A stretch of 64,000 nucleotides of DNA from Cinnamomum chago (GCA_038049695.1 CP142458.1:43865501-43929500), one strand, 5' to 3'. Counted from the stretch's first letter, positions 23,118 through 34,380 are shown. A program made the numbers and translations. Notes: a model not told the origin generated them from the sequence alone.

Positions 23118-23276
23118 TGCTTTGCCTAAGAAAAACATTGTGTAAAGGTTATTGCTTAGCCTAAGAAAAGCATCTTGTAAAGGTTATTGCTTAGCCTAGA
23201 AAAGCACATTGAGAGGTTGTTGTTTAGCCTAGAAAAACAACTTTGTAAGGGTTATTGCTTAGCCTATTGAAAAGCA
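23118..23276 (+). repeat. Tandem hairpin array, nested 5' LTR
   Basis: Hairpins at 23153-23172, 23188-23206 and 23256-23276 have TGCTT/AAGCA stems. The one at 23219-23241 has a 7-bp GTTGTTT/AAACAAC stem. A first unit (23118 on) is mismatched here but intact in the 3' LTR (28824-28843). Loops are AGCCTA followed by 2-5 bases ending in GAA. Confidence 0.8.
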
Positions 23277-23537
23277 TAAATAGTGAAAATCCGGTGGGGT
23301 GTTGGATCACAAGCCGGTAGTGGACGTAGGCATTGAGGCCGAACCACTATAAACCTTTGTGTTGTGGTGCTTGCTTTTGTGGTGATTGTTTATATTAGCT
23401 TCCGCATATTGTTTGATTAATCATCACATGTGACTAGTTTTTGTTAAGAATTTAAAATTGGTCTAAATTGGTCATATTTGTAGCACACCCTATTCACACC
23501 CCCCCCCCTCTAGGGTTAGGATCCTCAGGACTTTCAA

Positions 23538-23552
23538 TTCGTATCAGAGCCT
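23538..23552 (+). other. Primer-binding site of nested element
   Basis: TTCGTATCAGAGCCT begins one base after the LTR end. It matches the initiator-Met-tRNA complement TGGTATCAGAGCC except at the second base. Confidence 0.8.
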
Positions 23553-23637
23553 CGTGCTCTATCTTATAGGATCAAGTGTTTGGAACTCTTGATTAGGTGT
23601 AAAAACCTAGAGTCAAAAACCCTAGAGTTGTGCTTAT

Positions 23638-24984
23638 ATGAAAATCATTAGGATGGATTCCACTATGATAGATAGTTTAGATTCTTGTGCAGATTCTCCT
23701 AGACCCCTCATTCTTCCTACTATTGGAGATTCAAACCCTCAATTAAATGAATCTCAATTTGATTCAAAAGAGGAAGAAAATGATTATAATGAAGAAGATC
23801 TTCAACAAGCCTATGAAGAATTATACACATTTTCTCTAGAACTTAATAAGAAAAACAATAAATTAAGAGAAGAATCTAAAAGACTAAACAAAGAATTAGC
23901 TTCTTCAAAAGATGAACTTAGAGAGAAAGAAGAAGTAATAAATTGTGTAGAATCTAAGTTCATGATCTCTTTAAATAATCTATCTAACATTCAAGATGAA
24001 CTAAAAGAATTAAAGATGGGTTATGATAATGTCAATAAGGAAAATTTAAATCTAAGAGATCAATTAAAAAGGCAAGACAAAGACTTTATCAATTTAGAAG
24101 CCAAGTTGATTAAAAGTAAGTTAAAAACCAAAGAACTTGGATCTAATGTTGTTAATGAATTAAAACTTGCCAATGAAGAGCTAAGCAAATATAAGGAAAT
24201 TGAAAATGAACTTTCAAAAGTCAAAAATGAAAATTCAATCCTTATAACCAAAGTCACTCAACTTGAAGTTTACAAACAAAAGTATGAGTGCAAGTTTACC
24301 CAAAGTGAAGAAAGACTTGAAAAATTATTTAAATTGGATAAACCTCATGGAGATAGGACGGGTCTTGGATTTGATAGGAATATTTCACATGACCCTAATT
24401 TCACCAACACTTTTGTGAAAGGCGAGTCCTCATTCTCTAGCACTCTCTCTCAAATGTCCAAAAGTAAATGTCATTATTGTGGTAAAGAAGGACATTTCAA
24501 ATTTGAGTGCAAACTAAGAAAAAGAAGCCATGTGTCTAAACCCATCTTTGAACTCAAAAATGTAGAACCTAAATCTATGAAGGGTAAGACACTAAAAATC
24601 AAGAAAGACTCCAAAAAGACTAAACAAGTTAAATCTATTAAAATGGAGTCTCCAAAGATAGATTCTAAAAAGGTTAAACAAGTCAAACCAAGTTTAAAAG
24701 AATCTATGAACAAAAAGCTTCTCAACCTATCTCCCTTATATAAACCCATGAAAGAACTTTTGAATAAAGTAACAAAGTTAAATCTAAAATTCAAAAGTCA
24801 AATAAAAGGAGAATATAAGAAGAAAAGAAAAATGAACAAATCCCCTAAGAAACAAACTCACCAACTTCAAAAGACTAATCGCCAATCTAAGCTAAATTTA
24901 GTCAAATCTAAATATCATGGTGATAAGTTCAAATTGAAAATTTATCAAGTCAAATCTCCTATAGTTGGTGAGACTTCAAACTAG
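23638..24984 (+). CDS. Truncated Sirevirus Gag-like protein (coiled coil plus zinc knuckle)
   Basis: The frame has 448 codons with no internal stop and starts about 85 bp after the primer site. Residues 1-45 are acidic. Residues 45-220 form a long Lys/Glu/Leu/Asn coiled coil. A CCHC zinc knuckle, CHYCGKEGHFKFEC, lies near residues 279-292, followed by a very Lys-rich tail. This corresponds to the C-terminal half of Sirevirus Gag. The N-terminal capsid-type (UBN2-like) domain is absent, as are protease, integrase, RT and RNase H. Just after the stop, a remnant resembling the Gag-protease junction (RWIPK) can be read. The protein could still bind RNA and oligomerise, but the element must use enzymes from a related Sirevirus. 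The start is the first ATG of the frame; the Met six codons on is an alternative. Confidence 0.75.
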   Translation: MKIIRMDSTMIDSLDSCADSPRPLILPTIGDSNPQLNESQFDSKEEENDYNEEDLQQAYEELYTFSLELNKKNNKLREESKRLNKELASSKDELREKEEVINCVESKFMISLNNLSNIQDELKELKMGYDNVNKENLNLRDQLKRQDKDFINLEAKLIKSKLKTKELGSNVVNELKLANEELSKYKEIENELSKVKNENSILITKVTQLEVYKQKYECKFTQSEERLEKLFKLDKPHGDRTGLGFDRNISHDPNFTNTFVKGESSFSSTLSQMSKSKCHYCGKEGHFKFECKLRKRSHVSKPIFELKNVEPKSMKGKTLKIKKDSKKTKQVKSIKMESPKIDSKKVKQVKPSLKESMNKKLLNLSPLYKPMKELLNKVTKLNLKFKSQIKGEYKKKRKMNKSPKKQTHQLQKTNRQSKLNLVKSKYHGDKFKLKIYQVKSPIVGETSN

Positions 24985-27046
24985 ACCTCAAAGTTCAACC
25001 CTCTCAAGACCTTAGGTGGATTCCAAAAGTTATTTACTTAGACAAACCTTAAGGCCTTGAACCTCTTTGACCAACCTATTCTTTTTAAGTTAAATCACTT
25101 TGTTGGTCATATTGCTTTGCATTTTGTTCTTTCTTAGTTACATTTATTAAAATGCATTGTTTATTTATGATCAATTGATTTTGTTTTCATGCACCATTCT
25201 TGTTACATATCATGGTTTTCAAAATCTTTTGATTATAATTTCATCATGTTTGATTTGCTTTTTGCACACATGTCTTGCATTGCATTTCTTTACATGATTA
25301 ATTGATTGTGATTTTAAAAGCTTTCATAGCTAATTTATTCATGATCAATTGTTGTTGAATCATTTGTGTAGATCTCATAGTAAGATTATTTGAACAAATG
25401 ATTTGAATCAATTCAAGTTTTTCCATGGATTTCTAAGTTATACTTTTATATGGAAAATCATTGTTTTGAAAAATCAACTTGTATGTGTTTCATTTAAGTT
25501 ATATCTTTTAAAATACAATGTTGAAAATTGATCTTCAAAATCATTCTGTTTATGCTCATTGTTGGATTTTGTTTATCAAAATGATTTGAAGATTGGTTGA
25601 ATGGAAATGCTCTATAACCTCATTAGTTATAATCATCTAAGCATGTTCCATGTTCTCATTTCCTTTTCTTTTGGTTTCATTATCTTAGAAATGGAAATGT
25701 ATGTTGTTTGCATCCTTGCTTATTTGCTTACATTCTTTTTATATGCAAATGACTATTGGTTCCATGTATGGTTGTGATCTTAGTTATATGTGAAGATACC
25801 ATACTAGAACTCTCAAATCCATCCTCTATGCCTTCTAGTCATTTCTTTTTGGATGGTTATGATGTTGATTCATGTATATTTTCAAAGTGATGTCATCCTT
25901 ATACATGTTTCAACTTCATAGTAGTGTTCTTGATCATATGAAACTCTTTGAAATCTATTCCTCATATTTCTATATGTTTGATGGATATCTTAGATGTTGA
26001 ATTCATATGATTTTGATACTTTGAAAATTGCATGCATTTCCAAGTTATATCCTTTTGCATAGCAATTTACCTTATTCATCACTATGCTCATTAGTCATAT
26101 CATTATAAGTGATGAATATCCATTTATGTTGCTTGATGGATTTTGTGTTTGTCACATCCTTGCTATTAATCATGTTGTCAAATTCAATTGGTTTCTTTTG
26201 GTATAATTTTTGATTGATTTGATTTCATGTGTATGTGATAGACCTTGTGTACATTGGATTGAACTTGCTAGTTATATGTTTTCATTCCATGTCACATTCC
26301 ATTAGCATCATAATGTTCATGATTGCCACCTCCCTTGCTCATATAGGTAAATCTCATTACCACCATGTTTATGTGTTCATAATATTGGTTGGTTAATTGT
26401 TGAGGTAGGCTTCATGTTTGAATTTCATTTCACTCAATCTTGCACTTTAATAGTCATATTATTTGATTGAATGAAATGATTTCAAAACTTACATAGCATA
26501 TGATTTTCATAGTTAAATTATTTGATGCTATGTTTAGTAAACCCCTTATATCATGGATAGCTCTAATTTGGATTTTTCCTAATAGTTATATTTTTAAATC
26601 CATTTTAGAGTGATTGTGTTTAATAGACTTATCTTTAAATCTCAATTGGTATTCTTTGTTTTTTTTTCCAATTGATATCCATGATTGCTTTTCTCATTAG
26701 ACCTTGCTTTCTTTTGGCAATTTGATCATATTAAGCCTTATAATTAAATGAATCTAATCCTTTTCTTGAAGTTGACTCTCAATTGGTAAAACCATCTTCT
26801 TCTTGAACCAAATAGTTATATCTTGTCAAAAGTTTGACAAAAGAAGAGAATGGATTGAGGGGGAGCGTAAACCTTCATAGGAAGTATTAGTTTTGATCAA
26901 ATTGACCCTTGGATTGCCTTTGGGCCCTTAGAGACTACTTCCATACATGATCACCTGTTATGATTATCAGTTTCGATTTCTTTTGTTAACAGGTGCTACT
27001 AAAAGGTATTTTCCTTGTTTCATGTGTGTAGGTTCCTTTGCAATTT
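24985..27046 (+). mobile_element. AT-rich non-coding region replacing pol in the nested element
   Basis: No open frame of note or recognisable pol domain is seen in about 2 kb. The sequence is AT-rich and contains about eleven scattered copies of a motif close to AGTTATATC (for example near 25436, 25497, 26042, 26268, 26584 and 26813). It ends by 26990-27046, where the PPT cluster begins. It appears to be element-specific spacer. Confidence 0.7.
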
Positions 27047-27496
27047 AATGGAAAAGGGGGAGAGAGCATTCAAGTACTCAAAGATCTCCTACTCTTCAAA
27101 GGGGGAGAGAGCATTCAAGTTCTCAAGAGGGGAAGAGAATGTCCAAGCTTCCTAAGGGGAGATGTTGTATGATCTTCTACAGGGGGAGAGAGTGGATATC
27201 TTGCCAAAGGGAGAGAGAGGCATGGTCAAAGGAGGAGAGCTAATAGAAGAAAGAAAGCTTGGAGCTAAAGAAGATGCTTGGCCATAAAGAGGAAGATGAA
27301 AAGAAAGCATGAAGAATGATCAAGCTCCGTTCAAGCTCCAAGCATCAAGAAGATTGAAGAAAAGAGCCCAAGAGCCCAAGCTAAGAGGAGGAGCATCCAA
27401 GAAGATTTCAAGACTTGTCCAGCTTAGGGGGAGCTGAAGACTTAGTGTGTAATTTCATTGATGAGTAAGTTGCCATCAAATTGCAAAGGGGAAGAT
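27047..27496 (+). other. Multiple polypurine tracts ahead of the 3' LTR
   Basis: GGGGGAGAGAG-type tracts recur at about 27055, 27100, 27181 and 27210, with weaker ones between. The terminal tract AAAGGGGAAGAT (27485-27496) abuts the LTR. CCATCAAATTGCAAA (27473-27487) and its exact reverse complement (27513-27527) flank the junction. PPT multiplication and this inverted repeat are known Sirevirus traits. Confidence 0.85.
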
Positions 27497-29237
27497 TGTT
27501 AGGGATTTTGTATTTGCAATTTGATGGATGCATTTTCACTTTAGCATCATTTGATTTACGCACACTTGCATTGATTTAAAATATCTTGAAATCTTGATTT
27601 TTACATGCATTGGTTTTAGACTTGAAGAAATCTTGTTTTATGCATGTTTTGTTTCTAAACTTGGATGCATTGGTTTTAGAATCCAAACTCTTTTGAAAAC
27701 CTATTTCTTTGTGCATTACTTTTGAGAAATCATATTGAAATTTAGGTTTGTGCCTTGCATGCATTCATCACTTTCAGAATCATCCTTGTATGCATTTTCA
27801 TATGAAAAGAGTTTTTAGAAATCAAGTTAGCCTTTGGATTTAAAGTTTCGAATCAATTTAGGCTTTGTGTGTTTCATGTTTTTTAAACATCTTAGATTGA
27901 TTTAAAACATGTTACCAAGCTTGATTTAGTGGCCCAAAAATCCCCACAAAGAAATACCTTCAATTATGCAAAATATGGATTTTTTGGTCCCAGGGGGTCA
28001 GCTGCCTGTGTGGCCGGTCGACCGGCCCAGAGGTCGCGGTCGACCGGGAACACTACAGGCAGAAATGGCCCTGAAGCACCAACAGTAAAAAATATGACCG
28101 TTGTATGATCCCGGTCAACCGAGACCTGTTTCCAGGTCGATCGAGGACTAGCCGTTGGACTGTTTTTCATTATAAAGTCCATTCATTTCCAACCTTTTTT
28201 GAGGCTTGAACCATGAACTTTTAAGACCATTTTGGAGCCAAAGAAAGGGGAAGAAGTTGGAAAGGCTAGAGGGCTATTTGGAAATCAAACACTTGAGTTT
28301 TAGAAAGGTACATCTTACTTATCATTTTGATTTCCATTAAAAGTAGAATCAATACATGTTTAAATCTTTGTGTTTTCATTTATGCATGATTTCTAGCTTT
28401 TAAAGAGTTGTTTTGCAAGCTCATTATCTTCATTGGTATATTAGAATGGTTTGCAATCACTCTTATATAAATCACATGTGTTCTTAGACTTTTATATTCA
28501 TACAACATGTTTTAGTTCATTTCTTTAAGTTGTGTGAATCTTTCATGTGATTAGCATTTACCTTCAATCATCATTTTATTAAGTTTTGATTTTAAAATGC
28601 ATCATGCATTCATTTAAGAGCTTCATTGTTGAAATAGATTGAAGTAAAGCATTCATACACTTGTGCACACACTTTAGCTTGTTTTAGTGTATGTTTGTAA
28701 GTTGAATTAAACTTTCATATTAGCCTAATTAAGAGGCAATTCCTTTGAGCCTTAAATTGTATCTCTTAGAGTGATCTTTTGTGAAGACACTTTCTTAGAG
28801 AAATCTTTATTTGTAAAGGTTATTGCTTAGCCTAAGAAAAGCATTGTGTGAAGGTTATTGCTTAGCCTAAGAAAAGCATCTTGTAAAGGTTATTGCTTAG
28901 CCTAGAAAAGCACATTGAGAGGTTGTTGTTTAGCCTAGAAAAACAACTTTATAAGGGTTATTGCTTAGCCTATTGAAAAGCATAAATAGTGGAAATCCAG
29001 TGGAGTGTTGGATCACAAGCCGGTAATTGACGTAGGCATTGAGGCCGAACCACTATAAACCTTTGTGTTGTGGTGCTTGCTTTTATGGTGATTGTTTATA
29101 TTAGCTTCCGCATATTGTTTGATTAATCATCACATGTGACTAGTTTTTGTTAAGAATTTAAAATTGGTCTAAATTGGTCATATTTGTAGCACACCCTATT
29201 CACCCCCCCTCTAGGGTTAGGATCCTCAGGACTTTCA
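27497..29237 (+). mobile_element. 3' LTR of nested Sirevirus-like element
   Basis: The LTR is 1,741 bp, TGTTAGGG...ACTTTCA, followed by the CTATA duplication. It carries boxes at 28015-28024, 28037-28046, 28112-28121 and 28135-28144, a perfect MSA (28149-28159) and hairpins (28824-28982). Several boxes differ from the 5' LTR by CpG-to-TpG or CpA changes, as expected for methylated copies. Confidence 0.95.
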
Positions 29238-29242
29238 CTATA

Positions 29243-29688
29243 CAGACTAGAATCAACACTCTTACCACTCGACTCTCTAGATAATTTGAGTGTTGTGCTT
29301 ATGGGTGTGTTCATGTGCTTGGCTGAGTCTAATCCAAACCTTTTGATTAATTCTTTAGCATATTTGGTTTGGGAAATAAACAGTCCATCAAACAATTGTT
29401 TAACTTGTAATCCTAGAAAGAAATTAAGTTCACCAACCATACTCATTTCAAATTCAGATTTCATAAGATTAGCAAACTTTTTTGTGAGATCATTACAAGT
29501 AGAACCAAACACTATATCATCCACATAAATTTGAGCAATCAAAATATTATCATTGTTTGTTTGAATAAAGAGAGTTTTATCCACACTACCTCTTTCAAAG
29601 CTTTGATCAATTAAGAATTGAGTAAGCCTCTCATAGCAAGCTCTAGGGGCTTGTTTGAGACCATAGAGAACCTTTCTAAGATGATACA
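29243..29688 (-). pseudogene. Sirevirus reverse transcriptase fragment
   Basis: This is the upstream continuation of the RNase H at 21164-21790, in the same orientation. It reads LYGLKQAPRACYERL, the intact catalytic box IYVDDIVFGS, GELNFFLGLQV and the start of the RT-RNase H connection (MNTPISTTLKLS). It ends abruptly at 29688 where a Gypsy LTR begins, so the fingers domain, integrase, gag and 5' LTR are missing. ATACA (29684-29688) would be the Gypsy's target duplication, but its partner is not in the window. Confidence 0.9.
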
Positions 29689-32501
29689 TGTCGCGACCCC
29701 GGAACGGATCCCGGGCCCACGACGTGTGTTGCATTGCATTCGGTGTTGTTAATTGCTTTCCCACAGGTTCCCGCGGTGAGGATTCCCAAAGACACGCGGA
29801 ATCTGGCTCACACGTACAAGTATGCGGAAGCGTGTAGCAAAACACATCAAGATGAGCCCAACAAAACATTTGGGTGCCATAACAAATGATCACAAGGCAT
29901 GGTATCATAGAAAGAAGCTAACAAGCATTCCCATTAATATTCAAGTTATAGAACTAATACAAAAACAAGTTAAGTTTAGTACAACCCATAAGAGACCAAT
30001 AAAGGTCAATACAATCTCAAAATAGTCAAAAGAAATCCCAAGACTAAGGGTGACGAAACTCGAGAACCAGACCGACATCTAAATGACATCGTCGGGCTGC
30101 CACTCTCTCACGGGAGTTGGCTCACAAGCCTCCTCCTGACGCTCCTCCTCAAAGGCAACGTCTCCTGCACCTGGGCACCAATAAACAAGGGTCAAACACG
30201 ACGGTTTGGCAGGTAATCAATTTAGGCATGAACATGAACAATAACATTTAGAGAAAACATGTGAGCAAATCTTTGGTATGAAGTACTATCAAAGTTGAGA
30301 TACATTTTCAAGAGTACGAACAAAGCTGAGATACAAAATAATCTAGCATGAGTACATAATATATCATGAATAGTTACAATCCACAAGGAGCCCATCCTTT
30401 CTCTATCATTTATATGATGAAAAGAGCAAGCACGCACGACAAGCACGATATACATAATATAAGCACGACACGATTTCCCACAAAGACGGGAATTCCGACC
30501 GCGGAACCGGACACGCACGATGTGTAATAAATACACGACCAGTCTGCAGACAGTCCACATGTTTAAAGACCCCCAGACGGTGGATCAAACCGAAAGGGCA
30601 GTCTAAGCTCAGTGGTGTTTACTTAATTCATGAATGCACAAGACACGCGAAGCACGATCAAAACACGTCGAGATAAAAAGGGGGAAATCACTTATCAAAA
30701 CACGGCGAGCACGACTAGCAAAAGGCATAATTATTATGCATAACACGCTTAGGAAGTGATCCCCTTTTTCTTGAACAAAACTTCAAAACAAACTTATACT
30801 TGAATTACAAAACAAGTGCACGTTTGTACTTATAGTACCAAGACGGAAATTCAAATACGAAATCTGACAAGCATGTGCTAAGGTTACAAATTGACCTTTG
30901 TGTAATTGAAACTCCAAATGTCAGAATATACAAGAATTGGTGTCCTTAGAGGTTGGGTGGCATTTCGAGGTTTCATTTACACAATGTCAAGTCAAAACCC
31001 TTAACATAGTCTAGTTTTCGGACCTCAAGAAAAATACACAAAATGAAAAGAAACTCATCTTCCTGCAACTGGCAGGTTCGCTCGAGCGGACCTGCCACGT
31101 TGATGACACATCGCTCGAGCGAGACACTTCGCTCGAGCGGACCTTACAAAGCGTAGACAGTTCGCTCGAGCGAATGTTGGCTCGAGCGAATAATAAAATG
31201 CGCTCGAACGAACGACTCACTGCCTCGCTCCGTAGGAGACAGTGGCTTGTTCGCTCGAGCGAACCCAGGGTCGCTCGAGCGAACAGGCTGCTGCCTGAGC
31301 TCGCTGAGTGCGGAAATCCCCTTTTTTTTTTTGCACATCTTTCACTACATTCTTCTCCTTCTTCTCATCCACCAACCACATATCATCCCTTGAGCCTTCA
31401 TGCTCACCAAGGGTTCATTTATCATCATCCACACATTTAAATCCAATAAAAACCAAATCATGAAGCATGTAAACAATGTAAGCACAATTTCTAAAATACA
31501 ATGGAAACCAAAATACAATGCACATGAAGCCTATAAAGATCACTTGCCTTGACCAAAGCTAAACACTCCTCCTCAAGTACTTCCTCAAGCTAATCAACAC
31601 TACAAGAAAATCCAAGAGAAAACCACACAACTCACTAAATCTTGAAAACAAGAAACCCATTTAGAAAAAGGGTTGGAACTAGGAAAATCATGATCTTAAA
31701 GGACTAAAAAGACTCCATGAAAGATGTGGGTTGAAGCTCTTACCTAGGAATGGTCACACAAGAGAGAAGAGAGGAAATGTAGATCTTGTCCCAAAAGAAA
31801 CTCCAAGAAACTTGTACCAATAGAGAGCTTGCAATGAGATGGAGAAGATGATGAACTTGAAACTTTATTTGGAGCTCTCTAACTAGATCATGCAAGGGGA
31901 AATGAGGAGGGAGAGAAAAAGGGTTTTTCTTGCCCTAGGTTCAGAAGTTGCAGAGATTGGGGAAAGTGAATGAAAGAGAGGAAGAAAGGAGACTTAAGTG
32001 ATGACTCATGGGCCCATTGGGCTTGAACTTGAAATGGCTAAAACATGACCTTGTGGGCCTCGGATGACTTCGATGAAGAAGGATAAAACGATCGTCGAAA
32101 TATCTAGTTTCCAAAAAGTATATTTTTGACATGGTTTTGAGATCTCGAAAATTGTGTCCAGATTTGTGCAAGAAAGACAATTTTACCCTCTTTGGGCCAA
32201 AACTTGGGTTTTTGGGCTTCAAACATGAATGGGCTTAATACGAAAGTTGTAACACGTCGAAATATCAATCAAATGAAATCAAAATCACAATCACACAGAA
32301 ATCGATACGATCTTCCCAAGCTCACACGTGCACTCAGGCCATCCTGAGTGTGTCTAACTAATATTAAACGTTATCAAAATTACCAAAGCTATATCCAAGA
32401 CTAAAACTAATCACTTCTAACCCAACAATAACTAAACCCACTTAGGACTAAACACATACTAATCACACACTAATCGGATTGGTCTGGGTCGGGGTCTAAC
32501 A
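29689..32501 (-). mobile_element. 3' LTR of minus-strand Ty3/Gypsy element
   Basis: The LTR is 2,813 bp. On the minus strand it begins TGTTAGACCCCGACC (32501) after a PPT and ends ...GGGGTCGCGACA (29689). A block at 32040-32130 (minus strand GAAACTAGATATTTCGACGA) is shared with the LARD LTRs (36558-36630) and lies in U3. Eight CGCTCGAGCG-type boxes lie at 31079-31281. No ORF of substance is present. The 5' LTR and most of pol are missing on the right. Confidence 0.85.
31079..31281 (-). repeat. Cluster of CGCTCGAGCG palindromes in the Gypsy LTR
   Basis: Perfect 10-bp copies lie at 31079-31088, 31112-31121, 31130-31139, 31163-31172, 31252-31261 and 31272-31281. Variants lie at 31179-31188 and 31201-31210. 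Spacing is irregular (18-80 bp) and the sequence between is unrelated. Unlike Sirevirus boxes, the cluster is far downstream of the presumed U3 promoter. Confidence 0.85.
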
Positions 32502-32516
32502 TCCTCCACCCCTTAG
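32502..32516 (-). other. Gypsy polypurine tract
   Basis: On the minus strand CTAAGGGGTGGAGGA directly precedes the LTR. The same tract and upstream GGACCAAAT sequence occur before the LARD LTRs (36190-36218), linking the two families. Confidence 0.85.
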
Positions 32517-32538
32517 GATATTTGGTCCACCAAATAAA

Positions 32539-33236
32539 TCAAACAATTACCTCTGGTAAAAGCTGTGGATACTTCCTTTGCACTTGCTCTCTCAATTCCC
32601 AGGTGGCTTCCTCTGGCTCGTGATTTTCCCAAAGTACCTTGACCCAATGAATAGTCCGGTTTCTCAATTCTTGCTCTTTGGTGTCAATGATCTTGATCGG
32701 TCTTTCCACATACGAGGCATCTTCTCGAATCTCTAAAGGCTCATGTTGTAGAATGTGTGCAGGACTAGAGACATACTTCTTGAGCATCGAAACGTGAAAA
32801 ACATTGTGTACCCCGGAGAATTCCGGCGGTAACGCAAGTCTATAAGCTACATCTCCAATCTTGCTCAAAATCTCATACGGACCAATAAACCTTCTAGACA
32901 ATTTGCCCTTCTGTCCAAATCTCAATGTCCCCCTAGTTGGTGAGACTTTCAAAAACACCTTGTCACCCACTTGAAACTGCAATTCTCTTCTGCGAGTGTC
33001 TGCATAACTCTTCTGCCTACTTCGGGCAATCTTCAACCTTTCCTGAATCAACTTGACCTTTTCACTTGTCTCTCCAACTATCGTCGGTCCATGGAAACTA
33101 CGTTCACCGACTTCTTCCCAGCAAACCGGAGTTCTGCATCTTCTACCATAAAGTGCCTCGAAAGGTGCCATACCGATGCTAGAGTGGTAACTATTGTTAT
33201 AAGCAAATTCGCAAAGCGGTAGGCATTCATCCCACT
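32539..33236 (-). pseudogene. Gypsy integrase C-terminal region with chromodomain-like end
   Basis: The frame is open from the edge of the inverted LTR (33236) to its stop at 32539. It reads CEFAYNNSYHSSIGMAPFEALYGRRCRTP, then the conserved GPYEILSKIGDVAYRLALPP and VFHVSMLKKY stretches of plant Ty3/Gypsy integrases. It ends in a chromodomain-like HWVKVLWENHEPEEATWE segment. This pattern is typical of Tekay/Del-type chromoviruses, whose chromodomain guides integration to heterochromatin. The fragment is intact but truncated at its N side, where the catalytic core, RT, protease and Gag are missing. Confidence 0.9.
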
Positions 33237-33586
33237 TGTCATGCCCCCTTACCGAAACCTCGGGGGCGGGAGATGGGATTAAACATAAATGTATTTTTTA
33301 CTTCTCCCAAGATCCGCGTGTGTGAAGACAACACATTCTGAATATTTTGCGGAAGCATTTGTGGCGTTGCGACCCGAAGTCCGTGGCCATCGGATTCCGC
33401 GTCGCACTCAACCTTTAGCCCATAGCTATTATATCAAGAATCATATCAGACTGGAGTAATCATCACAATAATTTACAGAGCTGACAGTAACAGGATATTA
33501 CATTCCCAAATATGTTCAAGTTACAATTATCAATGTACATTAATTAAGAATCCCAAGGAAAAGGGCTAACAAAAGCCATACAACAA
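33237..33586 (-). mobile_element. Inverted fragment of a LARD LTR 3' end
   Basis: This is the reverse complement of the last 350 bp of the LARD LTR (compare 34031-34380), with visible divergence including small indels. It begins TGTCATGCCCCC (the LTR terminus) inside the Gypsy integrase and stops at ...CATACAACAA. It comes from an older, minus-oriented copy, not from the adjacent array. Confidence 0.85.
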
Positions 33587-34380
33587 CAAATGGACGTTTG
33601 TTTTGTCAAACCACTATATTTATACATGTTTTAGACGAATACCCGATTGTCAAATATCTATGTTTATAGATGATGTAAATGAACACGTGTTTTATTAGAT
33701 ATTCATGTTTTACCCGTGCTTGAAATGAATACAGGTTTTTCCCCGAGATTCCCGACTTTGCACCCGTTTAATTATATGTAGCATTTGATCGAATAGCATG
33801 ATGTATCTTATGTTTTATTCTTCAGTATATCTGTTATCTTTTCATCCACCTGCCAGACGGTCGTGTCTGACCCACTACTTTTGGTACTCAGGTTCAGATT
33901 TATCCGCCCCGAGTTGAGTGTTTTGTTGGCTTTGGAGTCATGCCTTGCAGGTTGTTTTGTCGGCTATGTCATGTAGACATTGAGCTTGACATCGGAGCTA
34001 CGTCACATTTGGGTAGTGGTTTATAGCTTCTTGTTGTATGGCTTTTGTTAGCCTTTTTCTTGGGATTCTTAATTAATGTACATTGATAATTGTAACTTGA
34101 ACATATTTGGGAATGTAATATCCTGTTACCGTCAGCTCTGTATTTTTATTGTGATGGTTACTCCAGTCTGATATGATTCTTGATATAATAGCTATGTGCT
34201 AAAGGTTGAGTGCGACGCGGAATCCGATGGCCACGGACTTCGGGTCGCAACGCCACAAAATGCTTCCGCAAAAATATTCAGAATGTGTTGTCTTCACACA
34301 CGCGGATCCTGGGAGAAGTAAAATACATTTATGCTTAATCCCCATTCCCGCCCCCGAGGTTTCGGTTCGGGGGCGTGACA
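33587..34380 (+). mobile_element. Partial LARD LTR starting the tandem array
   Basis: The sequence matches 39568-40361 and ends ...GGGGGCGTGACA at 34380. Only the last 794 bp of the LTR is present. The left edge is an abrupt fusion to the inverted fragment with almost no shared bases. Confidence 0.9.

Larger units (their letters stand above)
21791..23536 (+). mobile_element. 5' LTR of complete nested Sirevirus-like element
   Basis: The LTR is 1,746 bp, TGTTAGGG...ACTTTCA. It holds boxes at 22310-22438, an MSA-TATA promoter and five hairpin units (23118-23276). It differs from the 3' LTR (27497-29237) by a few tens of mainly transition differences, roughly 2% by eye. That indicates an insertion recent relative to the other Sirevirus LTRs here. 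Confidence 0.95.

Noticed and set aside
31079..31281. Palindromes with XhoI or SalI sites as cloning or linker artefacts
   Set aside because: They occur in many diverged elements with CpG decay and irregular spacing, and fit the position of known Sirevirus boxes.
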